Below, one piece after another: positions 8,756 through 17,270 of a stretch of DNA of 44,063 bases; position 1 is the stretch's first letter, and each line of letters opens with the position of its first letter. This DNA comes from an uncultured Flavobacteriia bacterium. GTDB lineage: Bacteria; Bacteroidota; Bacteroidia; Flavobacteriales_D; Crocinitomicaceae. The notes beneath the pieces are model-generated. The model worked only from the letters and a program-made list of their open reading frames with translations. It was not told where the DNA came from and did not search any database. Both the position numbers and the translations under genes were made by a program. The DNA is taken from positions 1-44,063 of the forward strand of contig CAIQQH010000041.1 of NCBI GenBank assembly GCA_903873915.1, in the 5' to 3' direction.

Positions 8756-9361
8756 ATGCATAGAGGTTTGCTGCTTACTTTTTTCTTCATCGGGCATCTG
8801 TTTTTTGCCCATTCTCAAACCGATTGCTTCTTAAAGTTAGAAAAAGCATTTGCTGAACGCGGTGCAAACACGGTTCCTGACGCTATGCACAAAAATATAG
8901 TCATTTGCTTTTTCAATAAGGAAAGAATGGGCTGTTACCGCGGAAAAGTTCGTGTAGAAAATGGAAAAATCACTTCGTTTTTTCTGCAATACTCGGATGA
9001 TTCTTATGTGCTGTATGAAGACCCTTTTTCCAACGCAATGAAAGCGGCACCAGCCATTAAAAATGGTATTTCTGAAATGATCTATTCGGCAAAGGGGGAA
9101 TCGTTCAGAATCGTTTTTATGGACCAGCTTAAACCAAAAACAAGTGGTCAAATGATTAAAAATCGAATGGAATCGATCGGTGTTCAGTCTGTTTTAATCA
9201 ATTCTAATCCATTGGATTTCTGTTTAACTTTTGTGTCTTTCCAAATTGTTGATGACTTGAATGTTCAACATGCAAACAAAAATCTTATTTTTACATCGTT
9301 TACTGACTTCAATAGGCACATTTATGCTTTTGGGTCATCGAACAAAACACTGCTTATTTAA
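8756..9361 (+). CDS. Secreted protein of unknown function, paralog A
   Basis: 201 residues. The first 20 form a signal peptide ending AHS, with cleavage before QTDCF. Residues about 21-127 are clearly paralogous to the next gene: CFxKLExAFxxRGA, then a cysteine followed by GKVRVENG, then PFSN and NGISEMIY, ending near KLKPK. Cys24 and Cys60 are conserved in both copies and could form a disulfide; Cys51 is extra. The last ~70 residues have no counterpart in paralog B and look like translated intergenic sequence. I do not recognise the family. It is probably exported to the periplasm or cell surface. Confidence 0.75.
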   Translation: MHRGLLLTFFFIGHLFFAHSQTDCFLKLEKAFAERGANTVPDAMHKNIVICFFNKERMGCYRGKVRVENGKITSFFLQYSDDSYVLYEDPFSNAMKAAPAIKNGISEMIYSAKGESFRIVFMDQLKPKTSGQMIKNRMESIGVQSVLINSNPLDFCLTFVSFQIVDDLNVQHANKNLIFTSFTDFNRHIYAFGSSNKTLLI

Positions 9362-9372
9362 ACCATTTACCT

Positions 9373-9798
9373 ATGAGAAAAAGTTTTGCATTAATCGTGA
9401 TTCTGATGTTTTCATTTCTTTCCCAAGCACAGGAAAGTTGTTTTACCAAACTTGAGCAAGCATTCCTTAAGCGTGGAGCATATCCAGTTGGTGATGACAA
9501 CCATAATAATGTTATTCTGAGTTTTTTCAATAGTGATGGAACATCAACATGCGTTACTGGCCGCGTTCGAGTAGAAAACGGAAGAATTGTGCACATTGCG
9601 GTTTATTATGATGATGGAACGTATGGCCCATTTGAGAAGCCATTCTCTAACGATAAAAAGAATACACCAACCATTCTAAATGGAATTTCTGAGATGATTT
9701 ATACCTCGGACAATGAAAAATTCAAGGTGGTGTTTATTGAGAAGTTAAAGCCGAAACAAAAGGCGCTTAAGGAATACGAACTTCCAACAGATCTTTAA
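9373..9798 (+). CDS. Secreted protein of unknown function, paralog B
   Basis: 141 residues with a signal peptide (1-19, ending SQAQ). The mature part aligns along its whole length with paralog A immediately upstream: Cys23 and Cys60, GRVRVENGRI, YDDGTYGPFE, FSND, LNGISEMIY, KLKPKQ. It is a small mixed alpha/beta exported domain with two cysteines; no catalytic motif is visible. It starts 11 bases after paralog A and is followed by an intrinsic terminator, so the pair is probably one transcript arising from a tandem duplication. No function can be assigned. Confidence 0.75.
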   Translation: MRKSFALIVILMFSFLSQAQESCFTKLEQAFLKRGAYPVGDDNHNNVILSFFNSDGTSTCVTGRVRVENGRIVHIAVYYDDGTYGPFEKPFSNDKKNTPTILNGISEMIYTSDNEKFKVVFIEKLKPKQKALKEYELPTDL

Positions 9799-9806
9799 GA
9801 AAACAG

Positions 9807-9834
9807 GTCCCGGTTTAACACTGGGATTTTTTTT
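9807..9834 (+). terminator. Intrinsic terminator after secreted paralog B
   Basis: Stem TCCCGGT / ACTGGGA (7 pairs including one G-U) with loop TTAAC, followed by eight T. The T run ends only 3 bases before the ATG at 9838 of the next gene, so it separates the paralogs from the SDR gene or acts as an attenuator in front of it. Confidence 0.75.
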
Positions 9835-9837
9835 GTC

Positions 9838-10638
9838 ATGGCTATGAAGAATTTTCAGGGAAAAGTCGTTTGGATAACTGGTGCCTCATCAGGTATCGGT
9901 GCGGAGTTATCAAAACAATGCGCGGAGGCAGGTGCTATTGTCGTCTTGTCGGGAAGAAATCGAATCAGTCTTGAACTGGTCAAGCAACAACTTTCGCACC
10001 CGGAATCGCATTTGATTGTACCACTCGATTTGGAACATGCTGACAATTTCAAGGAACTGGCCGCTTCGCTTATTGCTCAAGTAAATCGGATAGATATCCT
10101 GATCAACAACGGGGGAATTAGCCAGCGGGGAACAGCACTTGAAACAGAGGAGGCCGTAGACCGCAGGATCATGGAGGTCAATTATTTTGGAAATATCGCC
10201 TTGTCAAAAGCGGTGTTGCCCTACATGCGGAATCAAGGTGAAGGACACATTGTGGTTTTATCGAGCATTGCAGGAAAATTCGGATTTTTCCTTCGCTCCG
10301 CCTATAGCGCCTCGAAACATGCGCTTCATGGATTTTATGAAAGTTTAATGCTCGAGGAGGAACAAAACGGCATCAAGGTGACAATAGCCTGTCCAGGAAA
10401 AATAAATACCAATATTTCTGTCAATGCCTTGAATCCAAACGGGGAGAGTCATGGTCTGATGGACCACAATCAAGAAACAGGGATGACCGCAGAAGAATGT
10501 GCACGCATCATGCTGCGCGCTGTCTTGAAAGGAAAAAAAGAGGTGCTCATTGGCAACAAGGAAATTAAGGCAGTGACGCTAAAACGTTTTTTGCCAGGTC
10601 TCTTTTGGAAAATTATTCGCAAGCAATCCGCAACGTGA
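9838..10638 (+). CDS. SDR-family short-chain dehydrogenase/reductase
   Basis: 266 residues; a classical SDR of the DhrS/DltE-like subgroup. The cofactor loop TGASSGIG lies at 14-21, then NNGG at 90-93 and the catalytic Ser143, Tyr156, Lys160 (SAYSASK). The substrate is unknown; likely a hydroxy/keto lipid or small carbonyl with NAD(P)H. A second ATG six bases downstream (9844) is an equally good start. The gene begins immediately after a terminator, so it needs its own promoter or depends on read-through. Cytoplasmic: no signal peptide. Confidence 0.9.
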   Translation: MAMKNFQGKVVWITGASSGIGAELSKQCAEAGAIVVLSGRNRISLELVKQQLSHPESHLIVPLDLEHADNFKELAASLIAQVNRIDILINNGGISQRGTALETEEAVDRRIMEVNYFGNIALSKAVLPYMRNQGEGHIVVLSSIAGKFGFFLRSAYSASKHALHGFYESLMLEEEQNGIKVTIACPGKINTNISVNALNPNGESHGLMDHNQETGMTAEECARIMLRAVLKGKKEVLIGNKEIKAVTLKRFLPGLFWKIIRKQSAT

Positions 10639-10700
10639 GAATATTACTTGTTGTAAACTATTGTTTTCTGCCAAATTAGACCAAAATCCTTCAGTTGAAT

Positions 10701-12338
10701 ATGAAGTGTGTAGTTTTCCTTTTATTTTTATTGTTTTTGGCTTCATGTCGGGTAAATATCCCAACGGCAATTGTTGGTTCGGCGAGGAGTAAGACCTTTC
10801 AGATCTCTGCCGGCAACATTCAAGTACCTCATGAGCGAACTCTCCTTTGGAATGATAATAGTGCATTCGCGGATAGCGTGATCAACGAATGGGCAGTGCC
10901 AATGGCAGATTGGGAAAATGACGGTAAAACAACAGCTCCACGGATTCTTCTTGCTCGATTGCAGGCGAACAAGGATATTCCCGAAACGAATAAAGTCATT
11001 CAATCACTCGTCCCTAGGGGAGTTACAGGCTCAAAATGGTGGCTTAATCCAAAAGGTGATTATGACTTTACTTTGACCACTTTAACGACAATTCTTTTTC
11101 TTTTTGGCGAAAAACCCGAGATTCTCTATCCGGAAACCAAGGACCACTTGGTGAATGTCTTACTGACAGATTCTGGGGATAAATTCCGCAAACACGTACC
11201 TCATACTTTGGGCTTGATTATCGACACGGAAAATCATATCCTCATGACCGAAGGTTCCCGCTATTTAAAGAATAAATGGCTGGCCTTTCATGGCAATACA
11301 TCCCCACAGTTTAATAATGAGCAAAATGGAATGGAGCTCCGCCTGCACTCTTTCTTAAACGGATTGACTACTATGGGGCTTTATGAGTTTAATTCCTTGC
11401 CTTACATAGGTTATACGATTGCGGCCTTGCTTAATTTGGAAGCATTTGGATCTGAACAGATTCGAACAGATGCACGAAATGTCCTTGATTACATGAATTG
11501 GTGCTATGCCCTCGGAAGTCTCGAACTCAATCATTTTCCTCCCATGCGCAGACGTTATGAAAAAGCAGGAGTAAGGGATTTTTCAAACAATTACCACACG
11601 GCATTCATGACGACATGGCTTCATTTTTATAAGGACACCTTGCCACTTCCAAATCGAGTACTAAATCATGCACATACTTTTGTAGCGTCTTGCATGCCCT
11701 ATCGACCTTCTGATGAAGTGGTAAAATGGCAATTCGACAAAGGCAATGGTTACTTTGTGCAGTTTGGACATGGCCCTGGAGCAACGTCGGAAATTTATAC
11801 TGCGGGGAAGAATTATCTATTGTCGGCAGGTGGCTCAAACCGAAGAGAAAACTCACACATCGTTCCTCGACCAATTTGTTTATTCCTCAAGGATGGAGCC
11901 AATACAGTAGCAGAAACGGTTCATCTCTATGGGCCAACGGAGGATTACATGAAGTGGAACAATACAGGTGTGTTTCAGAATGTAGCCGTTGCTGCAGGGC
12001 CTGTGCACATTCCTGAAAACCTGCTTCCTGTTTCTGTAAATGGGAATTGGGCGGTTTATGCTCTGCAGGATTCTATTACCTTGATTGTATATTCTTCTGA
12101 AGATTTCGGGTTGTTCCTTGTTGAAGAAAATGTGGAGACGAAAGCATATTTTGAATCAATAATGAAGTTGAATCCCGATGAATTGAAGCTGATCTCATCA
12201 TTCGTTACTCTCAATCAACAAGTGATTCAATACAATGTACACGCACCCCATCGCCTTTGGATAATTCAGTCAGAAAATGGTATTGAATTGAACCGAAAAG
12301 TCGACACTTGGCCACTGATGAATGGGTACTTTCGCTAA
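10701..12338 (+). CDS. Large lipoprotein of unknown function, possible alpha/alpha-toroid fold
   Basis: 545 residues from the ATG at 10701 (a TTG lies six bases earlier). The N-terminus is a lipoprotein signal with lipobox LASC, lipidated Cys17. The middle (about 100-290) is a series of amphipathic helices with DFTLTTLTTILFLFGEKP, DTENHILMTEGSRYLKN and LYEFNSLPYIGYTIAALLN, resembling helical-toroid carbohydrate-active proteins of the heparinase type. The second half (from about 330) is beta-rich with GPGATSEIYTAGKNYLLSAG, again like the beta-sandwich part of such lyases. I cannot name a family or find proven catalytic residues. It is probably anchored in the outer membrane and may act on polysaccharide. 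It converges with the PH-domain gene, 6 bases apart. Confidence 0.75.
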   Translation: MKCVVFLLFLLFLASCRVNIPTAIVGSARSKTFQISAGNIQVPHERTLLWNDNSAFADSVINEWAVPMADWENDGKTTAPRILLARLQANKDIPETNKVIQSLVPRGVTGSKWWLNPKGDYDFTLTTLTTILFLFGEKPEILYPETKDHLVNVLLTDSGDKFRKHVPHTLGLIIDTENHILMTEGSRYLKNKWLAFHGNTSPQFNNEQNGMELRLHSFLNGLTTMGLYEFNSLPYIGYTIAALLNLEAFGSEQIRTDARNVLDYMNWCYALGSLELNHFPPMRRRYEKAGVRDFSNNYHTAFMTTWLHFYKDTLPLPNRVLNHAHTFVASCMPYRPSDEVVKWQFDKGNGYFVQFGHGPGATSEIYTAGKNYLLSAGGSNRRENSHIVPRPICLFLKDGANTVAETVHLYGPTEDYMKWNNTGVFQNVAVAAGPVHIPENLLPVSVNGNWAVYALQDSITLIVYSSEDFGLFLVEENVETKAYFESIMKLNPDELKLISSFVTLNQQVIQYNVHAPHRLWIIQSENGIELNRKVDTWPLMNGYFR

Positions 12339-12344
12339 GAATGC

Positions 12345-12782
12345 TTAAATCACCACAATTCCTGGGTTTCTTTCTTTAAGCAAAGCAATGAATCGATCAC
12401 TTTCCGCAGGGCTGATAAATAGCTCATCGTATGTATTGTAGTGAATGATAATGCCTCGAAACGAAGCTGACATTTTTAAACCTGCGTATAGACTGGTGTG
12501 TTGCTCAATTTTACGGATCGTTGGGTAAAGAATTCGTCGCTTAAAGATCAAGCTGCGGCACAACAAGGTTTCTGGTTCAAAGGTGTAATGCGTGCTACGA
12601 AATACCCCCAAAAACAGCAGTTGCTGTAAAACTAAAACGGTAAGAAATATGAAACAATCAGACCAATTGTTTTTGTAGGCATTGTAAATGGCAGGAATCA
12701 ACATGCCCAAGAAAAAGACGACAGGGATGATTTTCATTCCAAGATCAATACGCGTTCGAAAGAACGGTAGATCACTTTTCAT
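12345..12782 (-). CDS. PH-domain-like membrane protein
   Basis: 145 residues. Two hydrophobic segments (about 17-34 and 43-61) form a membrane hairpin. A small beta-domain follows with YTFEPETLLCRS, LYPTIRKIEQ, and a YDELFISPAESDRFIALLKE end, the pattern of bacterial PH (bPH) domains attached to membrane anchors. The function of this family is unknown. It starts 9 bases after glyA and is the last gene of the minus-strand run that begins at 16377. Confidence 0.7.
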   Translation of the reverse strand: MKSDLPFFRTRIDLGMKIIPVVFFLGMLIPAIYNAYKNNWSDCFIFLTVLVLQQLLFLGVFRSTHYTFEPETLLCRSLIFKRRILYPTIRKIEQHTSLYAGLKMSASFRGIIIHYNTYDELFISPAESDRFIALLKERNPGIVVI

Positions 12783-12791
12783 GTGTTCGAA

Positions 12792-14066
12792 TTACCACTT
12801 AAACAATGGGCGAGAAGACATGAGCGCATTCACTTCAGTGCGAACTTGTTGTATGACTTCTTCATTGCCGATATTCATTAAAACGCGGTCGATCAAGTCA
12901 ACGATTTGAGCCATTTCTCCTTCTTTCAATCCACGAGAAGTAATCGCAGATGTTCCAACGCGAATACCTGAAGTTACAAATGGAGATTCAGTGTCGAATG
13001 GCACCATGTTCTTATTTACCGTAATGTCAGCCAATACCAAGGCATTTTCAGCATCCTTACCAGTTACTCCTTTTGAACGCAAATCAATCAACATGGAGTG
13101 ATTTTCTGTACCACCAGAAACAATTTGATATCCTCTTTGCATGAATTCATTTGCCAAAACGGAGGCGTTTGTCTTCACTTGACGCATGTACGTTTTATAT
13201 TCATCCGTTAGTGCTTCACCAAATGCCACTGCCTTTGATGCAATGACGTGTTCCAATGGTCCACCTTGAATTCCAGGAAACACAGCCGCATCGAGTAGCG
13301 CCGCCATTGACTTAGGATTGCCATTGTTCCATTTCAAACCAAAAGGATTGTCAAAATTATGACGCATCATGATGATACCTCCGCGAGGTCCGCGCAATGT
13401 TTTGTGTGTGGTTGTCGTAACGATGTGGCAAAACTCAAGAGGGTCATTCAACAATCCTGCAGCGATTAACCCCGCTGGATGTGAAATGTCTGCCAACACC
13501 AAAGCGCCAATTTCATCGGCCACTTTTCGAATACGGGCATAATCCCAATCGCGGCTATACGCCGAAGCACCACATATAATCATTTTCGGACGTTCACGAA
13601 GTGCTACTTCTTCGAGCATGTCATAATCAACCAAACCGGTTTCTTTGGTTACGCCATAGAAGAATGGTTTGTACAGTTTACCAGAGAAATTCACTGGTGA
13701 TCCGTGTGTTAGATGTCCACCGTGTGAAAGGTCGAAACCCAAGATTTTATCTCCTGGTTGAAGGCATGCTAAAAAAACAGCAGCATTTGCTTGAGCTCCA
13801 GAATGGGGTTGAACATTCGCCCAGGTTGCACCAAACAATTTGCACAAACGATCAATGGCCAATTGCTCTACCTTATCCACAACTTCACAACCACCGTAGT
13901 AACGCTTTCCAGGTAGCCCTTCCGCGTATTTGTTGGTCAACACACTGCCCATAGCCTGCATAACTTGGTCACTGACAAAGTTTTCAGATGCAATGAGTTC
14001 AATGCCATTAAGCTGGCGTTGTTTTTCTTCTTCGATCAAATCGAAAATTTCCCGATCCTGATTCAT
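12792..14066 (-). CDS. glyA: Serine hydroxymethyltransferase
   Basis: 424 residues, standard length. A PLP enzyme that converts serine and tetrahydrofolate to glycine and methylene-tetrahydrofolate, the main one-carbon source, in the cytoplasm. The PLP lysine is Lys222 in [23 protein letters not shown] near the N-terminus and YYGGCEVVD are further family signatures. It lies 9 bases after the epimerase gene and 9 before the PH-domain gene, consistent with one transcript. Confidence 0.97.
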   Translation of the reverse strand: MNQDREIFDLIEEEKQRQLNGIELIASENFVSDQVMQAMGSVLTNKYAEGLPGKRYYGGCEVVDKVEQLAIDRLCKLFGATWANVQPHSGAQANAAVFLACLQPGDKILGFDLSHGGHLTHGSPVNFSGKLYKPFFYGVTKETGLVDYDMLEEVALRERPKMIICGASAYSRDWDYARIRKVADEIGALVLADISHPAGLIAAGLLNDPLEFCHIVTTTTHKTLRGPRGGIIMMRHNFDNPFGLKWNNGNPKSMAALLDAAVFPGIQGGPLEHVIASKAVAFGEALTDEYKTYMRQVKTNASVLANEFMQRGYQIVSGGTENHSMLIDLRSKGVTGKDAENALVLADITVNKNMVPFDTESPFVTSGIRVGTSAITSRGLKEGEMAQIVDLIDRVLMNIGNEEVIQQVRTEVNALMSSRPLFKW

Positions 14067-14075
14067 AGTGCGCTT

Positions 14076-15008
14076 TTATTTGGAATGATTTGTTGTATAA
14101 ATGAGTTGTAGTCCGTCTCCCAAAGAGGTCATTGGGCGGTAGCCCGTCAATCCAAAGAGTTTGTCGGAACTCCCAACACGACGTTCAACCTCATAGTCAT
14201 AACGATTTTTAGGTGCTTCAATAAAATGAATCTCTGAAGAGGAGTGTGTAATTTCTTTGATTTGTTCCGCGAGGTCGAGGATACACCATTCCGCTTCGTT
14301 AGCGATATTCACAATGTGACATCCTTCGAGGTGCATTAGGCGGATACAGGCTTCAACGGTATCATCAATGTATGTAAAGTCACGTGTCTGTTTTCCAGTT
14401 CCAAACACAGTGATTGGCTCATTTTTATTCGTTTGCTCAAAAAATCGAGGTACGACCATGCGGTTGTCTTGATTCGGCCCGTAAACATTAAAGAAACGCA
14501 AGGAAACCACATTTAATCCTTTTTCTTCGTGGTGAGAAGCCAGATAAATTTCGTTGTAGCGTTTTGCCATGGCATAAGAAGTATGCGGATCTACGAGAAC
14601 TTCCTCAGTGAGCGCATTTTCTATGGCAGAATGACCGTAAATCCCACTTGTAGAGGCGTACATGATCTTCTTCACGTTATTTACATTGGCAGCTTCAACA
14701 ACATTTCGTGTTCCAATCACTTCAACATCCATCGTTTCAACAGGATTGTCAGCGACGATATCAACACCCAAAACTGCGGCAAAGTGAAAAATAATATCAC
14801 AGTTTTTAGCTGCTTTCATGATCAGGTCTGCATCGCGCACATCACCTTTGATAAATGTCACTTTGGAAAAGGTTTCCTTATCCAATTTGTTTCCGCGCAA
14901 CAAGGAATCGACAACAGTCACGGTATGACCATCATCGACAAGACGTTTTGATAGATTGCTGCCAATAAAACCGGCGCCTCCTGTGATGAGAATATTCATA
15001 GCTTTCAT
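14076..15008 (-). CDS. NAD-dependent sugar-nucleotide epimerase/dehydratase
   Basis: 310 residues from the ATG at 15008; another ATG at 14999 is also possible. The longer open frame to 15062 is unlikely because the extra residues precede a normal Rossmann start and overlap the upstream gene. Extended SDR: NILITGGAGFIGSNL at the N-terminus, DVRDAD, then STSGIYG and the catalytic SYAMAKR (YxxxK). RFFNVYGP and RDFTYIDDT follow. This is the UDP-sugar 4-epimerase/UDP-glucuronate decarboxylase type; the exact sugar is not predictable. It probably supplies a nucleotide sugar for LPS or capsule. Confidence 0.9.
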   Translation of the reverse strand: MKAMNILITGGAGFIGSNLSKRLVDDGHTVTVVDSLLRGNKLDKETFSKVTFIKGDVRDADLIMKAAKNCDIIFHFAAVLGVDIVADNPVETMDVEVIGTRNVVEAANVNNVKKIMYASTSGIYGHSAIENALTEEVLVDPHTSYAMAKRYNEIYLASHHEEKGLNVVSLRFFNVYGPNQDNRMVVPRFFEQTNKNEPITVFGTGKQTRDFTYIDDTVEACIRLMHLEGCHIVNIANEAEWCILDLAEQIKEITHSSSEIHFIEAPKNRYDYEVERRVGSSDKLFGLTGYRPMTSLGDGLQLIYTTNHSK

Positions 15009-15042
15009 AGGTTCAAATATCGGATTAATTTTTCTGAAACGT

Positions 15043-15795
15043 TTAGATTCTGCGGATTTCACTTAATTTGTGCGTAATTGATTGATTTTCTGAATGAACA
15101 ATGCCTTCAGGGGTCAGGGTGTCTATTCGCACGCACCCCGAAGCATGTATGATACTTCCGTCATGACAGAGAATTCCAACATGAATGACTTTGTTTTGCT
15201 GATTGATAAAAAATGCAAGGTCATTTTCCGAACGATCTTGAAAATCAACCAAAGCGCCACATTCGGCTTGCTGTGAAGCATCCCGTGGTAAATTGATGTC
15301 GAAAAAACGAAAAACTTGTTGTGTCAATCCAGAACAATCAATGCCAAATGGTGATTTTCCTCCCCATAAATAAGGTGTGTTGAGGTAATGTCGCGCAGCC
15401 TCACTGGGTGAGTGAAAATGAATTTCTTCAATGCGTTCAGAGACATGGAATGTGTCGTTTCCAATGTGAAAATCTCCATTTTGATCTGCAGAAATGTATG
15501 ATCCACGGCAAGTTAATTGCGCGCCCCAAGGAGTATCTATTTTCTGTAAAAGTGCTGTCTGAAAACCAATGCCATTCATCCAACGATTCACTTCCTTCTG
15601 TGTCAAGAAACGAAGGTGCTTCACGTCGACATAACCCGGGTAATTGTCAGTGAAAGTAACAACTTTAGACCATGGCGAACTCAATTCTTCTACAGTCACG
15701 ATTTCGCCAAAAAGCAGCTGGGTGACAATTTCTGATGTATCGCGATTTTCAGCGCGAACTGGACAAATACTAACAGAGCAATAAGCGAACTTCAC
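15043..15795 (-). CDS. SH3 plus NlpC/P60 cysteine peptidase (YkfC-like)
   Basis: 250 residues from the GTG at 15795; a TTG lies at 15798 and the codon before that is the stop of the upstream gene, so a non-ATG start is forced. The N-terminal SH3-like part (about 1-64) has CPVRAENRDTSEIVTQLLFGE; a second SH3-like segment follows, and the NlpC/P60 domain spans about 130-250. Catalytic residues: Cys154 in GIDCSG, His205 in HVGI, His217. Members cut gamma-D-glutamyl-diamino-acid bonds in murein peptides. No signal peptide is visible, which suggests cytoplasmic muropeptide recycling as for YkfC, though this is inference. Confidence 0.88.
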   Translation of the reverse strand: MKFAYCSVSICPVRAENRDTSEIVTQLLFGEIVTVEELSSPWSKVVTFTDNYPGYVDVKHLRFLTQKEVNRWMNGIGFQTALLQKIDTPWGAQLTCRGSYISADQNGDFHIGNDTFHVSERIEEIHFHSPSEAARHYLNTPYLWGGKSPFGIDCSGLTQQVFRFFDINLPRDASQQAECGALVDFQDRSENDLAFFINQQNKVIHVGILCHDGSIIHASGCVRIDTLTPEGIVHSENQSITHKLSEIRRI

Positions 15796-15798
15796 CAA

Positions 15799-16377
15799 TT
15801 AATTTTTTGGAAATGATTTGTTATCAATGATGTTGAGTGCTTGTTGCAAGTGACGTTCATTGTGGTAGATCACATACTGAAGTGCATCTCCGAGACGCAG
15901 TCTTATCATTTGTGAAATTGAAATTGGCACCTTTACTTTTCGAAGGTTTACTTCCTCAGCGTTGGTCAGTATGTTCAATAATTGCAATTGATCTTTTTCA
16001 AACACTTCGATATCTGCACCGTTGATTAAATTCGATTCAAAGGTGGGGTTGAAACTTTTGAGAGATTTCATTCGTCGCCTAACATTTTTTGCATTGCCCA
16101 ACTTCATTGATTTCCATGCAGACTTCCCCAAGGGAGACGAAATGAAAATGTCTTTCGGTTCGCGGAAACGTGTCGTCTCAATGCGCTTTGCAAAAACTGG
16201 ATGGTAATAATTCGCGAAAGCATTTAAATGTGCGAATACTTCGAGAATCGACCATGAAGTGGTGTCTTTTTTCCATCGTTTTTGCTGCTCAGATAAGTTA
16301 TTGAAGCTTTCACGAAGCAAATCAATGTTTCGTTCTGTGATGGCGCGTAGTTCGATCAATAGTTCTTTTGATGTCAT
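15799..16377 (-). CDS. DinB-like four-helix protein
   Basis: 192 residues from the ATG at 16377 (the frame is open to 16413, but the promoter-like box at 16395-16402 and homolog-like N-terminus MTSKELLIEL favour this start). A helical bundle with the DinB superfamily pattern: SWSILEVFAHLNAFANYY with a metal-type His, and YHNERHLQQ near the C-terminus supplying further histidines. Members are metal-dependent thiol-transfer or unknown enzymes; the substrate is not known. First gene of the five-gene minus-strand run ending at 12345; its stop abuts the peptidase start directly. Confidence 0.82.
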   Translation of the reverse strand: MTSKELLIELRAITERNIDLLRESFNNLSEQQKRWKKDTTSWSILEVFAHLNAFANYYHPVFAKRIETTRFREPKDIFISSPLGKSAWKSMKLGNAKNVRRRMKSLKSFNPTFESNLINGADIEVFEKDQLQLLNILTNAEEVNLRKVKVPISISQMIRLRLGDALQYVIYHNERHLQQALNIIDNKSFPKN

Positions 16378-16394
16378 GGTAATGTATGCGAAAT

Positions 16395-16402
16395 CAAAAA
16401 TA
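16395..16402 (-). promoter_or_regulatory. Candidate -7 element for the DinB-glyA operon
   Basis: TATTTTTG on the minus strand fits TAnnTTTG, 17 bases before the ATG at 16377. A TTTG lies 14 bases further upstream, a little short for a -33 element. Confidence 0.5.
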
Positions 16403-16508
16403 ATCCTTTCCACTCACAAACCTCTAAGAAACGGACAATAATTGCTGGGAATCGCTTAAAAAAGAAGGATAAGTGTTACTTTCGTGCTTATCCTAGTTCT
16501 TGGAAGCT

Positions 16509-17270
16509 ATGCGCCCACTAATATTTGTTACAAACGATGATGGGATTTCATCAAAAGGAATTCGTTCTTTAGTAAGCGTTGCTGAAGAGATGGGTGAGGT
16601 GTGTATCATCGCACCAGACAAACCTCAGTCTGGAATGGGACATGCCATCACGGTCAATGGGATTTTACGTTTGGATAAATCGCGGCTTTTTGAAGGTTTG
16701 AATGCATATACCTGCTCTGGTACACCCGTAGATTGCGTAAAGCTTGGAATTTATGAACTATTAAAGCGCAAGCCAGATTTGATCGTCTCAGGCATCAATC
16801 ACGGAGAAAATTCATCAACCAATGTGTTGTACTCTGGAACAATGTCTGCGGCCGTCGAGGGGGCTATGGAGAACATTCCGTCTGTTGGATTCTCACTTTG
16901 TGACCACAGTTCAGAAGCTGATTTTTCTGGTGCTCAACATGTTGCTCGTCAAGTGATTGCTGCCATGTTGAAAAATGCATTTCCCGCAAATGTGTGCATC
17001 AACGTAAATGTACCGAAATTGCCACCTGATCAAATCAAAGGTATTCGGGTTGCACGGCAAGCACATGCATTTTGGGAGGATCGATTCGATAAGCGTTTTG
17101 ATCAATTTGGCAAACCCTACTATTGGTTGACGGGTGAATTTATGAATCAAAATCCTTCAGCGGATACAGATTTACAAGCGTTAGAGGACGGGTATGCGAG
17201 TTTGGTGCCAACGCAATTTGATATGACGGCCTACGCAGTAATGGATGAATTTAAAAAATGGAACTTATGA
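16509..17270 (+). CDS. surE: 5'/3'-nucleotidase SurE
   Basis: 253 residues from ATG 16509 (a TTG nine bases earlier is less likely because the family begins directly with the strand IFVTNDDG). Metal-binding Asp10-Asp11 in NDDG, Ser41 in PQSGMGH, and the SGINHGEN motif are all present. SurE dephosphorylates nucleoside monophosphates in the cytoplasm and supports survival in stationary phase. Its stop overlaps the next start as ATGA, so surE, the small membrane protein and lpxB probably form one transcript. Confidence 0.95.
   Translation: MRPLIFVTNDDGISSKGIRSLVSVAEEMGEVCIIAPDKPQSGMGHAITVNGILRLDKSRLFEGLNAYTCSGTPVDCVKLGIYELLKRKPDLIVSGINHGENSSTNVLYSGTMSAAVEGAMENIPSVGFSLCDHSSEADFSGAQHVARQVIAAMLKNAFPANVCINVNVPKLPPDQIKGIRVARQAHAFWEDRFDKRFDQFGKPYYWLTGEFMNQNPSADTDLQALEDGYASLVPTQFDMTAYAVMDEFKKWNL

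Noticed and set aside
13601..13954. Open frame opposite glyA
   Set aside because: Shadow of a well-conserved coding strand; composition is unlike a protein.
15009..15062. Upstream extension of the epimerase to 15062
   Set aside because: The added residues precede a standard Rossmann start and would overlap the peptidase gene; ATG 15008 or 14999 fits better.
16378..16508. tRNA or small RNA in the divergent gap before surE
   Set aside because: No cloverleaf or strong hairpin is visible; only promoter-like boxes.
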